Positions 36,532-45,494 are shown, counted from the first letter of the stretch. The stretch is DNA of 64,000 nucleotides from Rhizobium binae (GCF_017357225.1 NZ_CP071610.1:167027-231026), one strand, 5' to 3'. Notes: a model not told the origin generated them from the letters alone. A program made the numbers and translations.

Positions 36532-37509
36532 TTGGAAAACACGATATCAGATGATGAGGAGTTCGAACTCGACGAGCCGGCGGCTAACACACATACGCCT
36601 CCCGGATGGCCGATTAAAACCATCGAGCTTGTTCCGAGCGGCAAAGGACCAAAACACTACGGCCCATCGGCTTTCCGGTTTGGCGCGGCGCTGACGCTCA
36701 GCGTCATTCTTCCGCGTCGAGGATGGACCCTGGTGAGGAAAACCAAGACGTACGTCTATCTTGTCCCGCCGGCCGACCAGCCATCTCCGCCATTTACGAT
36801 TGCCATCGCTGTCCCGACGCCCGAACAGGCGATGGAAATCGCCCTTCGAAGCTATCGAAGAGGAAAGTCCTGGACGGGACAGCTAGGAGAATGGCCCGCC
36901 TGGTACTTGCATGAGCGCAACCGGGACATGCAGGAAATCTGGCGCGACCCCGACACCGGCGAGATGCGTACGATGTTGCTGGCGAACCCGCCTCAATCCA
37001 GTTTGTCGATCGGCCAGTGGGGTGTCTGGGAGATGGAGGTGACGGGCGAAGCGGGCGAGTTCGCAAATGGAGCGCTGCCGCCGTCAATGCTGCCCGTGCA
37101 AGCAGCGGCTGTTGACAGTCCCGCGCCGCTCCTTGAAGGAGCCGGTCGAATTCTTGAACTGACGCATTACGAACGCAATCCCGTTGCTCGCAGGCTGTGT
37201 CTCGCGCACTACGGGTGCCGTTGCCAGGCGTGCGGCATGTCATACGAGGAGCGTTACGGCGCGATCGGGGCGGATCTCATTCATGTCCATCACGTCATTC
37301 CCTTGGCCGCGAGGGATGGCGAGCACGAGGTCGATCCCATCCGCGATCTGGTCCCGCTCTGTGCGAATTGTCACCATGTCGTGCATTGCCGCAACCCGCC
37401 CTACTCAGTTAAGGAGGTTCGTCGCGCGTTCATGATGCGCGCCGGTAATCTTCATCATCAGTCACTGCTCACCCTGAGCGGAAGGCACGATGGGAGCGGC
37501 GATCAATAG
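36532..37509 (+). CDS. HNH endonuclease, operon-associated
   Basis: A TTG at 36532 preceded by GGAAAGG gives a 325-residue protein (LENTISDDEEFELDEPAANT). An earlier TTG at 36505 has no ribosome binding site. The C-terminus is a McrA-like HNH nuclease: CRCQACGMSYEERYG, then DLIHVHHVIPLAARDGEHEV and VPLCANCHHVVH, with two CxxC pairs and the HH catalytic centre. The N-terminal 200 residues are unrecognised and may recognise DNA. It lies 34 bp after the SMC-like gene on the same strand, suggesting it is a fourth member of the defence operon or a separate modification-dependent restriction enzyme. Confidence 0.82.
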   Translation: MENTISDDEEFELDEPAANTHTPPGWPIKTIELVPSGKGPKHYGPSAFRFGAALTLSVILPRRGWTLVRKTKTYVYLVPPADQPSPPFTIAIAVPTPEQAMEIALRSYRRGKSWTGQLGEWPAWYLHERNRDMQEIWRDPDTGEMRTMLLANPPQSSLSIGQWGVWEMEVTGEAGEFANGALPPSMLPVQAAAVDSPAPLLEGAGRILELTHYERNPVARRLCLAHYGCRCQACGMSYEERYGAIGADLIHVHHVIPLAARDGEHEVDPIRDLVPLCANCHHVVHCRNPPYSVKEVRRAFMMRAGNLHHQSLLTLSGRHDGSGDQ

Positions 37510-37621
37510 GATTTGAAAGTAGACCGCGCGAATTCTCAACGTTCCACGGACGTTGGCCTTGCGTAGGCCTTGCGGCTTGCTCATCTGCCCTGTGGACGCT
37601 GAACGCGTCGGGTCCGATCCG

Positions 37622-38830
37622 TTAGCGTCCAAAAAAAGGATGCATGGCTCGCTCGAGTGCGTCCGCAGCGAGACGAATTTCGGCTGGGCTGTTGTAGAGA
37701 TAAGCAGAGATCCGAACGGCGCCGCCCATCTGCCGATAGTGCTGGAAGATCGGATGTGCGCAATGCAAGCCCGATCTCGTCATCACAGAAGATGAGTCAC
37801 TGATGGTGCGACACAGGACGTCAGCAGAAATCCCGTCGACTGTCGACAGGAGGGAAACGATCGGAAGGTGAGTTGCACCGTCAAACGGCCCAAAGATTTT
37901 GACGCCGCGCAAACTCGAGAAGATATTTTCGATCTCTAGGCTCAAGCTGGCCTGGTGCTCAAGAAGCATGTTCTCTTCGAAGCTGTCAAGGTAATCGATC
38001 GCTGCGGCCAGGCCGAGTGCTCCTCCTATGTTTGGCGTGCCGGGCTCCAGGCGATACGGAAGGGGGCGTAGCTCGTAGCCACCCAGATCGACGCTTGCCA
38101 CCGTTCCGCCCCCTAATACCAAGGGTCTCAGTTGCTCAAGCTGTTCCCGACGGCCCCATAATACTCCAGTACCAGCCGGGCCGAGCATCTTGTGGCCGCT
38201 GAAGACGAGGAAATCGCACTGGAGGGCCGCGACGTTGACTTTGAGATGCGGGATCGCCTGGGCTGCATCGACGACCGTAACGACCCCCAAATCTCGCACG
38301 GCGGCACAGATCTGCGCCACGGGATTGACCGAACCGTTCACATTGGAAACCCAGTTTATCGCAAGGACATCGGGTCTCCAACGCTCCACCGCATCGCAGA
38401 CTTCCTCGACTGATAGCGGCGAGAGAGGATCACTGCCTACGAATTGAACATCGAAACGTTCCCTCCACGGCAGCAGGTTGGAATGGTGTGAGTTGCTCGA
38501 TACCAGCGCACGCCTGCCCGATCCAGTCGGTAGCCCGTGAGCGACCATTCCCATCGCAAAAGTCGCATTGAGTGTGAAGACAACGAGATCCGCGTCGGTG
38601 TTTATGAAGGACGCGACGCGTCTTCTCGCGCGCTCATAGTTAAGCGTCGTCTCAGACGACAAACCGCTGACGCCACGATGAACATTGGCTCCCAGAGACC
38701 GCGCATAGTTTGCCTCTGCGTCGATCACCGCGTTCGGCTTCAGGGAGGTCGCCGCCGAGTCGAGATAGATGATTGGATGACCGTCGACGGTCCTTCGTAG
38801 AAGAGGAAAATCTTCGAAGACCTTCCTCAA
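37622..38830 (-). CDS. SufS/CsdA-type cysteine desulfurase-like enzyme
   Basis: The 402-residue protein is a class V aminotransferase-fold PLP enzyme. The PLP lysine is K214 in FSGHKMLGPAG. The SSNSHHSNLLPWRER motif and the catalytic cysteine C357 in TRSGLHCAHP are those of group II (SufS/CsdA) desulfurases, which take sulfur from cysteine as a persulfide. No suf genes are nearby. Its start overlaps the stop of the adenylate-forming enzyme gene (ATGA), so the sulfur probably goes to a product of that enzyme. The stand-alone copy beside defence genes also recalls DndA, but no dndBCDE genes are present. Confidence 0.87.
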   Translation of the reverse strand: MRKVFEDFPLLRRTVDGHPIIYLDSAATSLKPNAVIDAEANYARSLGANVHRGVSGLSSETTLNYERARRRVASFINTDADLVVFTLNATFAMGMVAHGLPTGSGRRALVSSNSHHSNLLPWRERFDVQFVGSDPLSPLSVEEVCDAVERWRPDVLAINWVSNVNGSVNPVAQICAAVRDLGVVTVVDAAQAIPHLKVNVAALQCDFLVFSGHKMLGPAGTGVLWGRREQLEQLRPLVLGGGTVASVDLGGYELRPLPYRLEPGTPNIGGALGLAAAIDYLDSFEENMLLEHQASLSLEIENIFSSLRGVKIFGPFDGATHLPIVSLLSTVDGISADVLCRTISDSSSVMTRSGLHCAHPIFQHYRQMGGAVRISAYLYNSPAEIRLAADALERAMHPFFGR

Positions 38831-40329
38831 GGAATGATCTCCGGCGTTGGGAGTTTCGTGAGCGTCGTGCCGACCTTCAGAGAGGGCAAAAGCTCGAACC
38901 CACAGACCGCCCTTATCCGAAGATGGGCGGGTTCGAAATAGTCCGACAGAAGGTCGGCGAACTCCAGAATATCAGGATCTGCATCCAAGGCGGCTATGAG
39001 TTCCACCTCGAACATTTCCGGCTGTCTCTGCGTAATCCGATAAAACTCGAGCCATTCAGGCGCCTGGATCGCTCGGTCTATCTGCAGCGATGAAATCCAA
39101 CTTTCCCTCGTCCGCAGCAGATCTTTGGCTCGACCATGCAGCTCAATCACAGGCCAGGCCGAGAACGCGCAGTCACATTTCTTGCCGGTCCAGGAGGCGA
39201 GATCTCCTATCAGATATCGAACGAGCGGCGTCAGGGTATCGAATGTCGTGATCACAACGTTCCCGATAGCACCCGGCTGACACGCTCCCTGCTGATTTAT
39301 AATCTCGAGATAGACTGCATCCGCTCGGACATGGAGACAGCCACGGTGACATTCAACGGCCAGCCGGTTCTCTTCTGATGCGCCATAGTCGTCGAGGACA
39401 GGACATTTGAATGTTTCCCGCAACGTGCGGTGCGAGAGTTGCGTGCGAAATTCGAAACCGGTCTGGACAACTGGGACCGATGGTACAGGGATAGAGTACC
39501 GCCGCGCAGCGCGCACCAAGCACTGGAGATATAGTGGATCAGCAGCGAGGATTGTCGGTCGGTAGTCCGTTAACTCAGCATGGAAATCTTCAATAAGCGT
39601 GCGATCCATCGAGAACGGGTCTGAGGTCGTTCGCAACAACAGATCGGGCGATGACTGTGATATGCGATCCTGATAGGTGGTCGCCTGACGGAAACATGCG
39701 GAACTCGAGCAGACCGCGGTCGTGAAAAAAGCCGTTTTTGGCTGTTTGCCGCTCAACGGTATGCCCAACAGATCATCGGCACCAAAGGGAAGCCGGTCCA
39801 CCATGGAATTTGCCAAGACCTGGATGCGGTCTTCCGTCGACCCGCTTGTTGCCACGAATGCCATCCGCCCCGAAAATAGCCCCTCTCGCAGGTCGATATT
39901 GGTGGGCAAGAGGGCGTGAGGAAAATTCGCCCGAAGATCTTTTCGTCGCATCAGTGGAAGAGCTTCGAAGGCCTCGACATCTTCAATCAACTCCGGAGAA
40001 AACTGCGAACGCCTTTCGGCAAAATAAGGAACAGTCCGACACAGGCTCTCAAGCCGATCCTGGAGCCGTTGAAGCGTAGACCTGCCTCCAGCCAGCGCGT
40101 TTCTCTGCTTCCGGCGAATGTCCGTCAGATCGGCTGTGTCGTTTGTGAGCCCGAAGCGAGCCAACTGCTCCTTCATGGCTAAAGAGGCGAGGCCAAATTG
40201 GGAAAGCACGGCGCCATCGAGCTCCGCCGCAAACCCCGTTTCACCATCGAAGAAACTTATACCATCCTCAGTCTCGCGTACCGTGACGGAGGATCGAAGG
40301 AAATCGAGATCTGCAGCGGCCGCCAGCAT
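38827..40329 (-). CDS. adenylate-forming enzyme (PaaK/phenylacetate-CoA ligase-like)
   Basis: The 500-residue protein has the AMP-binding P-loop FVATSGSTEDRIQV, the DDYGASEENRLAVE substrate/adenine motif and the hinge region YLIGDLASW followed by LHGRAKDLLRTRESW. This is the PaaK branch of adenylate-forming enzymes, which activate a carboxylic acid as an acyl-AMP. About 75 N-terminal residues (FFDGETGFAAELDGAVLSQF) precede the usual PaaK start and are not recognised. It follows the upstream unknown gene by two bases and overlaps the desulfurase gene, so all three are one transcript. Activation of a carboxylate followed by sulfur transfer is an attractive inference. Confidence 0.8.
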   Translation of the reverse strand: MLAAAADLDFLRSSVTVRETEDGISFFDGETGFAAELDGAVLSQFGLASLAMKEQLARFGLTNDTADLTDIRRKQRNALAGGRSTLQRLQDRLESLCRTVPYFAERRSQFSPELIEDVEAFEALPLMRRKDLRANFPHALLPTNIDLREGLFSGRMAFVATSGSTEDRIQVLANSMVDRLPFGADDLLGIPLSGKQPKTAFFTTAVCSSSACFRQATTYQDRISQSSPDLLLRTTSDPFSMDRTLIEDFHAELTDYRPTILAADPLYLQCLVRAARRYSIPVPSVPVVQTGFEFRTQLSHRTLRETFKCPVLDDYGASEENRLAVECHRGCLHVRADAVYLEIINQQGACQPGAIGNVVITTFDTLTPLVRYLIGDLASWTGKKCDCAFSAWPVIELHGRAKDLLRTRESWISSLQIDRAIQAPEWLEFYRITQRQPEMFEVELIAALDADPDILEFADLLSDYFEPAHLRIRAVCGFELLPSLKVGTTLTKLPTPEIIP

Positions 40330-40331
40330 TG

Positions 40332-40739
40332 CTAACGCATGACGACGTTCGCCAGCACCGTGTTCTTGAGCCTGAAGCTTTCCCCAGACAATGTCTTGAC
40401 GGAACGATCGCTATCGGCTGGTTCGATGAGGCTGGCAACGTCGTGCAGGCTGATACGGGAGACGACGGCGTCGAGCGGAACTCTGATTTTGACGAGGTCG
40501 TACTCCTTACCGAGAAACGCAGTTGTTCGCTCGGTGGTAGAAAACGCTCTTATTGCGTCTTGCCTCAATTCAAACCTGACGCTTGGCCCGCCGGACTCGG
40601 TCATCAAATAAGCGAATTGCCCATCTGCGTGTTCAAACAGAACACCGGTGAGCTCCACCTCGTCGGCCGCGTCGGAAACGCTCTTCAGCCAATCGCCGGC
40701 TTCCCATTTATTCAGCTTTAGTTTTGATGCTTCGCCCAT
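40332..40739 (-). CDS. unknown protein (135 aa), first gene of adenylation/desulfurase cassette
   Basis: The start at 40739 (MGEASKLKLNKWEAGDWLKS) follows GGGAGGG; an in-frame start further upstream lacks one. The protein appears to be mostly beta: ELTGVLFEHADGQFAYLMTE, SVRFELRQDAIRAF and DLVKIRVPLDAVVSRISLHD. It has no signal peptide and no cysteine, so it is unlikely to be a sulfur carrier by itself, and its C-terminus (LANVVMR) is not the GG of ubiquitin-like carriers. Its stop is two bases before the next gene. It may be a scaffold, a substrate-presenting protein or a regulator. No family is recognised. Confidence 0.6.
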   Translation of the reverse strand: MGEASKLKLNKWEAGDWLKSVSDAADEVELTGVLFEHADGQFAYLMTESGGPSVRFELRQDAIRAFSTTERTTAFLGKEYDLVKIRVPLDAVVSRISLHDVASLIEPADSDRSVKTLSGESFRLKNTVLANVVMR

Positions 40740-41170
40740 CGCACCCTCCCTGTCGGTAGACGGAGTGTGATGCAGTTCGGGTTGCAAGTCAATCAATCCT
40801 AATAAACCTTTAGGAGTATTTCAGCGGCTCGGTTGGGTTAGTAAGTCGTCGTGCCTCCACGACGGCGGCATCACTATCAAATCTGCCGTCGCTGTCTTTG
40901 GTTGATAAAGGGGGCGTACGATTTCGCACTCTTCTTGTTCCGCCCCCAAAATGGGAGGATCGTCAGTTGCTCTTAACCGCAAGCTCGAATTCAAGATGCG
41001 TCACTGATTTTTTCGATAGATGTAGGATTTCGCAACCTGATAGCGTTCTACGAGAGGTTGATTGAGAATCAAATCAATTAATGTCGCCGAGCCTGGCGGA
41101 AGAACGACGTCGCCCGAACAGCCTAATAGCTATTGTGTCTTGTGGGCGCGATCCTGATCTATTCATTCGG
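40740..41170. other. non-coding gap with a Tn3-type repeat relic
   Basis: These 431 bases separate the adenylation cassette (transcribed away to the left) from the end of the HEPN-motif gene. The left part must contain the cassette promoter. The lone Tn3-type terminal repeat lies at 40910-40947. The right part is AT-rich. No open frame of interest is present on either strand. Confidence 0.5.
40910..40947. repeat. solitary Tn3-type terminal repeat with symmetric G5/C5 ends
   Basis: Read on the minus strand, the sequence starts GGGGGCGGAACAAGAAGAGT and continues TGCGAAATCGTACGCCCCC. It aligns over its whole 38-bp length with the Tn3-type repeat at 1098-1135 (29 of 38 identical). The usual inner CTAAG is replaced by CCCCC, making the outer 7 bases at each end complementary (GGGGGCG/CGCCCCC). 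No transposase gene lies next to it. It is probably a relic, or the minimal remains of two fused ends. Confidence 0.7.
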
Positions 41171-42382
41171 TCAGTAATCCATGTTCGTATGTCGCTCCCA
41201 TTCTTTATTTCTCCAGTCCAAGTAATGTTCGAAGTCTTCGTCGGTCCCCGAGATCGCATCCGCGTATTCCTTGATGACCGTTGCATCGAAGGACGGGTCG
41301 ATGCTCGCCCTGATCATTCGATGCGGACGCTCAAGCGCACCTGTCTCCAGGAGAGCATCGAGTTGGTCGAAGGTGCGGCAGATTTCGACATGGCTGTGAC
41401 TCTCAATCGGGACCACGGTAAAGCGCACGGATCGCCCGAAGCCGCTGAAATTTGCCGGAATTGCCCCGACTTGGGGAAGATGAAAAAAGAGTGATCCACG
41501 GTCGTTCTCATTGCCGCCGTGGGCAAAAGGGTTCCGAATGCGCTCCTTGATGTCCCGCATCTTTCCTAAGATAGGAGCCATCTTTTTAGTTTCGATGGCC
41601 GGCACAACCAACCTCAGCTTCTCGTCCCACCGTGCGGCTAGGAGCGACAGAACAGCACCATCGGCAAAGGAGGCTCCTGTGAACGCCCGGAGCAGCACCA
41701 GGCGATGCTCCAACGCGCTGAAATAGGCGTCGATCATCGCCGTGGAGTGATAAAACCCCTCGTGGTTAGCCCTAGTCGAGCGGTTCAACTCGGCAATCAT
41801 GTCGCTCATGCAGGCGCTCACCGGATTGCCGGCGGAGGCAACCCTCTTCTTTCGGCGTGGTGTCTCAGCCCTGCGGTATGCTTTGTCCGCCAAGTCCCGG
41901 AAGAAGCGGTAGCGATCCTCGAACTCGTAGAATCGGTTGGCGATCGTGACGTCGCCGTTCTCGACTTGGTGCTTTGCGTACGGCTCAAGAAATTTCTCGA
42001 CTTCCTTGAGGCCAGCTTTCAACTGCCCTACCACCCGCTGGGGCGACAGGGCTCTACCCTTTTCAACCCCGATCGTGAAGCCAAATTTCCGCATCTGTAG
42101 AAATACGGGCGTCCCATCTACGCTGCCGTAGGCGGTCCATCGAACCTTTTCTTCAGGCCCACTCATCTTCCATTTAACGACGTAGCGCATCATGAAATGA
42201 ACCAGATCAGGAACTGGAAAATCGCTACGGTCAGGCTTGAACGTGGACATATTTAAATCTTGGTCGTGCTCGGACCATTTCGGAAAGTCGTCGGTGAAGC
42301 CCTGTAGGCTTTTCATTACGCGCGCGGTGATCACGGCGAATGCGTCCATTGCGTCTTGGGATGCGTCCGCTTCTTTCGTCAT
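41171..42382 (-). CDS. HEPN-motif protein (403 aa), unknown
   Basis: The start at 42382 (MTKEADASQDAMDAFAVITA) follows GAGAG; a TTG at 42466 would add 28 residues. The C-terminal half is helical and contains IKERIRNPFAHGGNENDRGS, with R-N-x3-H matching the R-x4-6-H motif of HEPN ribonucleases. The upstream helices GFYHSTAMIDAYFSALEHRL and the VLLRAFTG region fit the HEPN four-helix bundle. The N-terminal half is unrecognised. HEPN proteins in accessory islands often cleave RNA during phage infection or act as toxins. The motif is short, so RNase activity is an inference. Confidence 0.55.
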   Translation of the reverse strand: MTKEADASQDAMDAFAVITARVMKSLQGFTDDFPKWSEHDQDLNMSTFKPDRSDFPVPDLVHFMMRYVVKWKMSGPEEKVRWTAYGSVDGTPVFLQMRKFGFTIGVEKGRALSPQRVVGQLKAGLKEVEKFLEPYAKHQVENGDVTIANRFYEFEDRYRFFRDLADKAYRRAETPRRKKRVASAGNPVSACMSDMIAELNRSTRANHEGFYHSTAMIDAYFSALEHRLVLLRAFTGASFADGAVLSLLAARWDEKLRLVVPAIETKKMAPILGKMRDIKERIRNPFAHGGNENDRGSLFFHLPQVGAIPANFSGFGRSVRFTVVPIESHSHVEICRTFDQLDALLETGALERPHRMIRASIDPSFDATVIKEYADAISGTDEDFEHYLDWRNKEWERHTNMDY

Positions 42383-42598
42383 GTCGCTCTCGAATCTTGC
42401 AGGGATTTCCACTATTACCAGACTGCATTCCCTTGGAGGAAACCCTATGTAGACAGATCCGTCCAATAACCTGCTGAAATCCTTGCTTCGGACCTATCGG
42501 TAAGCGCGGAACGTTGACATCCCCAGGGCCTCTGCTGAAGGGCGGCCGAAACAGATTCTCCCATGCGCCGGATCAAGGAGTGCCGCCGCATTTGCGTA

Positions 42599-43692
42599 CT
42601 AAATTACCCCCCATGCCCGAAACCTCCCCCTCCCGGTCATCTCCCGCAGGCCCAGCTCCAAAACAATCCGCCGCGCCGCCTGCGGCGTCACCTCGAGCGT
42701 TTTCGCCACCATCCCGGCCGACACGAGCGGCTTTGCCATCACCAGCTCGACCAGCGCCGGCAATTTCGAGGAGGTTCGCCGTCCTTCAAGTTTTCGGTCC
42801 ATCATCGTCTTCGCCAGCGTCAGCCGGTCGTGCTCTTTTAGACCGAGCTCGGCGGCCGCCAAACATCCGTGTGCTATCGCCAACAGCCGCGTCGCCCGAT
42901 CACGATGCCGGCGCCGATCGACGGGAATGGTTTTCAGGCCGAGATTGATGGCAGCGAGATGCGCACCTGACGTAATGCCGGCCTGGCGGAGGATCGATGC
43001 GACCAGCAGCTGGCCGAGCCACGGCGCGTGCTGAAGGACGGACAGCTCGTTCCAGGCATCGAGGGCGACGATCGCCTGCAGCATCGCTGGCAAGTTTTCC
43101 GCCTGGCGCAGCACGCCGCGCCATTCGTCCAGCCGGGAATCCTCGTCCCAGTCGAGATCATAGACGAGCGGATCTCTCTCCGCCGCGCCGCCACGGCCGG
43201 GCCGGGTCGCGTTTGCGATCGCAGCTTCAGATCGGGCCAGCACCGCATCGATGGCGGCATAGTCGACGCCGGGAAGATTTTCGATGTCGTCGGCGTCATC
43301 CCCCTCCCCTTCCGGATCGATTGTGACCGCACGCAGGATGGCACCGATCGTCTGCGCCTCTTCCGTGTCAGCCGTCGTGATCTCCGCGGTTTTCCGCAGC
43401 GAGCGGATGCCGTCGGCAGAGAGCGCCCAATCGGGGGATTGGCCGGCGATCCGCCGACGGGTTCGCAGCACGTCGCGGGCGATTGTCAGCTCATGTGTGG
43501 GTGTGCGAATATCTTTTGTCGCGTCGTGGAGGACGAGGTCCTCGAGATGGACAAGTTCGCCGTCGATCCAGAGGGATGCGCAGGCGTCAGTGAAATTTTG
43601 CCGTTCGAGAAAACCGGCGCCGACCGGCGAACGCGCGATACGCTCGTCGAGACGGGCGAGCTCGATACCGGCCTCAAAAGCCGGTCGCATCA
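42599..43692 (-). pseudogene. RHE_PE00001-family (DUF1612) protein, main part, split by an ISBst12-type element
   Basis: This part encodes [20 protein letters not shown] onward, with [20 protein letters not shown] and the C-terminal helix-turn-helix [20 protein letters not shown]. It is the RHE_PE00001 family, found almost only on rhizobial plasmids and usually starting MTY. The present frame extends into the insertion element to a false start at 43744. The true first 15 codons (MTYDLSKISMTALMR) lie beyond the element at 45531-45487. Joining across one direct repeat gives a 376-residue protein in frame. Function unknown; a DNA-binding plasmid protein is likely. It is probably inactive now. 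Confidence 0.82.
43684..43692. repeat. target-site duplication of ISBst12-type element, left copy
   Basis: GTCGCATCA directly precedes the left terminal repeat and recurs at 45486-45494 after the right one. Eight bases are expected for this family, so one of the nine identical bases is probably chance or part of the element end. Confidence 0.88.
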
Positions 43693-45485
43693 GTACCTGG
43701 AGCAAATCCGGTGGCAGGAGGGATTCCTGTTTCCTGCAAATCATGAGATTCTTCTTTCATGACGAAACGCCGCCTGCCCATGGCCGAGCATGCCGACACG
43801 CTGTCGCTGAAGGCGCTGCGCGAGCTCGTGACGGGTTTGGTGGAGCGGGCTGATCGAGCAGATGCCCGGATTGAGAAGCTCGAAGCTGAGAACCAAAGGC
43901 TTCGGGATGAGAACGACCAGCTCAGGCTCGAGAACACCCGGCTGAAGATCGACAACCAGCTTTTGCGTGACGAGATTGCTCGCCTGAAAAACCTGCCGCC
44001 GCGCCCGCCCTTCAGACCGTCGGGGATGGAAAAGGCAACGGGTGGCAAGACGCTCACCGGCAAGAATCCGGCGCCCAGGCCGCGAGGGCCGAAGAACGAT
44101 ACGAAGCGGGTCACGCGTGAAGAGGTGCTGGCTGTCAATGTACCGCCTGGATCGCGCTTCAAGGGCTACAAGGACTGTTTCGTCCGGGATCTGGTGTTGC
44201 GGGTCGAGGTGGTTCGTTACCGTCGGGAATGCTGGGTGACGCCGGAGGGAGACACCATCATCGCGCCGCTGCCTGTGGGGATACGAGGCGGGTTTGGGCT
44301 CAATCTGCGGCGATTTTGTCTGATGCTGCATGCGCATGGGCAGGTCACGACGCAGCGAATGACGACGTTGCTCAACGACGTCGGTGTCGAAATCTCCAAA
44401 CGCCAGGTGGTTCGTTTGCTGACAGAACGGCTGGACGGCTTTCATGCGGAGGATGCAGCCGTCCTCCACGCCGGCCTGGTCTCGGCGCCCTATGTGACGG
44501 TCGACGACACCGGTGCCCGTCACGCCAACCGCAATTTTTATACGACGCATATCGGTGGCGAGCATTTCACCGCCTTTCGCACGACGTCCTCGAAGTCGCG
44601 ACTGAACTTCCTGGCGCTGCTGCGCGGCAACTATCAGGACTATGTCCTTAACGATGCCGCCTTCACTTTTCTCGAAGACCGACAGGTCGACCCTGCCCTT
44701 CTGGCACGGTTGAGCACCCACGAACCGCAGCGGTTTGCCAATCAGGTTCCGTTCCTCGCCTATCTGGCTGAGAAGGGTATCGACATCTTTGACCGGGACA
44801 TTATCCGCCCGTTTGCCGAGGCCGGTATCTGGGGCTCCATTCGCCATCATGGGCTGGTCGGTAATGCGGTGATCGTCTCCGACGATGCCGGGCAGTTTCG
44901 GGTCGGTACCCACGCGCTGTGTTGGGTCCATGCGGAACGGCTTCTGCACAAGCTGATGCCGGCGACGCCGCGCCAGGGAAAACATGTCGAGACCCTGCGC
45001 GAGCTGATCTGGCTCTTCTACAAGCAGCTGAAAAACTACCAGCGAAGTCCAGGACGGCGTGCAGCCCGCGGTCTTCAGGTTCGGTTCGATCGGATATTCT
45101 CCATCCGCACCGGATATCGCGACCTCGATCAACTGCTGTTGCGGCTGAAGCGCCGCAAGGCCGAGCTGTTGCGGGTTTTGGAGCGGCCTGAGACGCCGCT
45201 GAATACGAACGCCTCGGAACGGGATCTGCGCGGGTTCGTCATCAAGCGAAAGATCTCGGGTGGCACGGTCAGCCGCAATGGCCGACAAGCGCGCGACAGC
45301 ATGCTCGGGCTGATGAAGACCTGCCAAAAGCTTGGTCTGTCGTTCTGGCACTATCTTGGCGATCGGCTGGGCATGGGTGATGACGACCATCCTGTTCCGC
45401 CCCTCCCTTCCATGGTTGCGGCACGCGCCTGACGCCTCATCCTTGCCCATTGGGCTGGCACTGCCACCAGATTTGCTCCACTTAC
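43693..45485 (+). mobile_element. IS66-family, ISBst12-type insertion sequence (1793 bp)
   Basis: The left end is GTACCTGGAGCAAATCCGGT; the right end read inward on the minus strand is GTAAGTGGAGCAAATCTGGT (17 of 20 identical). Both begin GTA as IS66-type ends do. The element holds one long transposase gene and no tnpA/tnpB, as in the ISBst12 subgroup. A 9-base direct repeat (GTCGCATCA) flanks it. It is inserted near the start of a RHE_PE00001-family gene in the opposite orientation. Ends and gene look intact. Confidence 0.9.
43759..45432 (+). CDS. tnpC: IS66-family (ISBst12-type) transposase
   Basis: The 557-residue protein (MTKRRLPMAEHADTLSLKAL) begins with a long coiled coil (about 25-80, ADARIEKLEAENQRLRDEND). 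The DDE core has acidic residues in VTVDDTGARHAN, AVIVSDDAGQFRVGTHAL and NTNASERDLRGFVIKRKIS. It lacks the CxxC region of classical TnpC, in line with the single-gene ISBst12 group. It occupies most of the element and appears intact. Confidence 0.93.
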   Translation: MTKRRLPMAEHADTLSLKALRELVTGLVERADRADARIEKLEAENQRLRDENDQLRLENTRLKIDNQLLRDEIARLKNLPPRPPFRPSGMEKATGGKTLTGKNPAPRPRGPKNDTKRVTREEVLAVNVPPGSRFKGYKDCFVRDLVLRVEVVRYRRECWVTPEGDTIIAPLPVGIRGGFGLNLRRFCLMLHAHGQVTTQRMTTLLNDVGVEISKRQVVRLLTERLDGFHAEDAAVLHAGLVSAPYVTVDDTGARHANRNFYTTHIGGEHFTAFRTTSSKSRLNFLALLRGNYQDYVLNDAAFTFLEDRQVDPALLARLSTHEPQRFANQVPFLAYLAEKGIDIFDRDIIRPFAEAGIWGSIRHHGLVGNAVIVSDDAGQFRVGTHALCWVHAERLLHKLMPATPRQGKHVETLRELIWLFYKQLKNYQRSPGRRAARGLQVRFDRIFSIRTGYRDLDQLLLRLKRRKAELLRVLERPETPLNTNASERDLRGFVIKRKISGGTVSRNGRQARDSMLGLMKTCQKLGLSFWHYLGDRLGMGDDDHPVPPLPSMVAARA

Positions 45486-45494
45486 GTCGCATCA
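45486..45494. repeat. target-site duplication of ISBst12-type element, right copy
   Basis: GTCGCATCA follows the right terminal repeat and matches 43684-43692. It lies within codons 13-15 of the interrupted RHE_PE00001-family gene. Confidence 0.88.

Noticed and set aside
37622..38830. Cysteine desulfurase as DndA of a phosphorothioation system
   Set aside because: No dndB, dndC, dndD or dndE gene is present, and the gene is coupled to an adenylate-forming enzyme instead.
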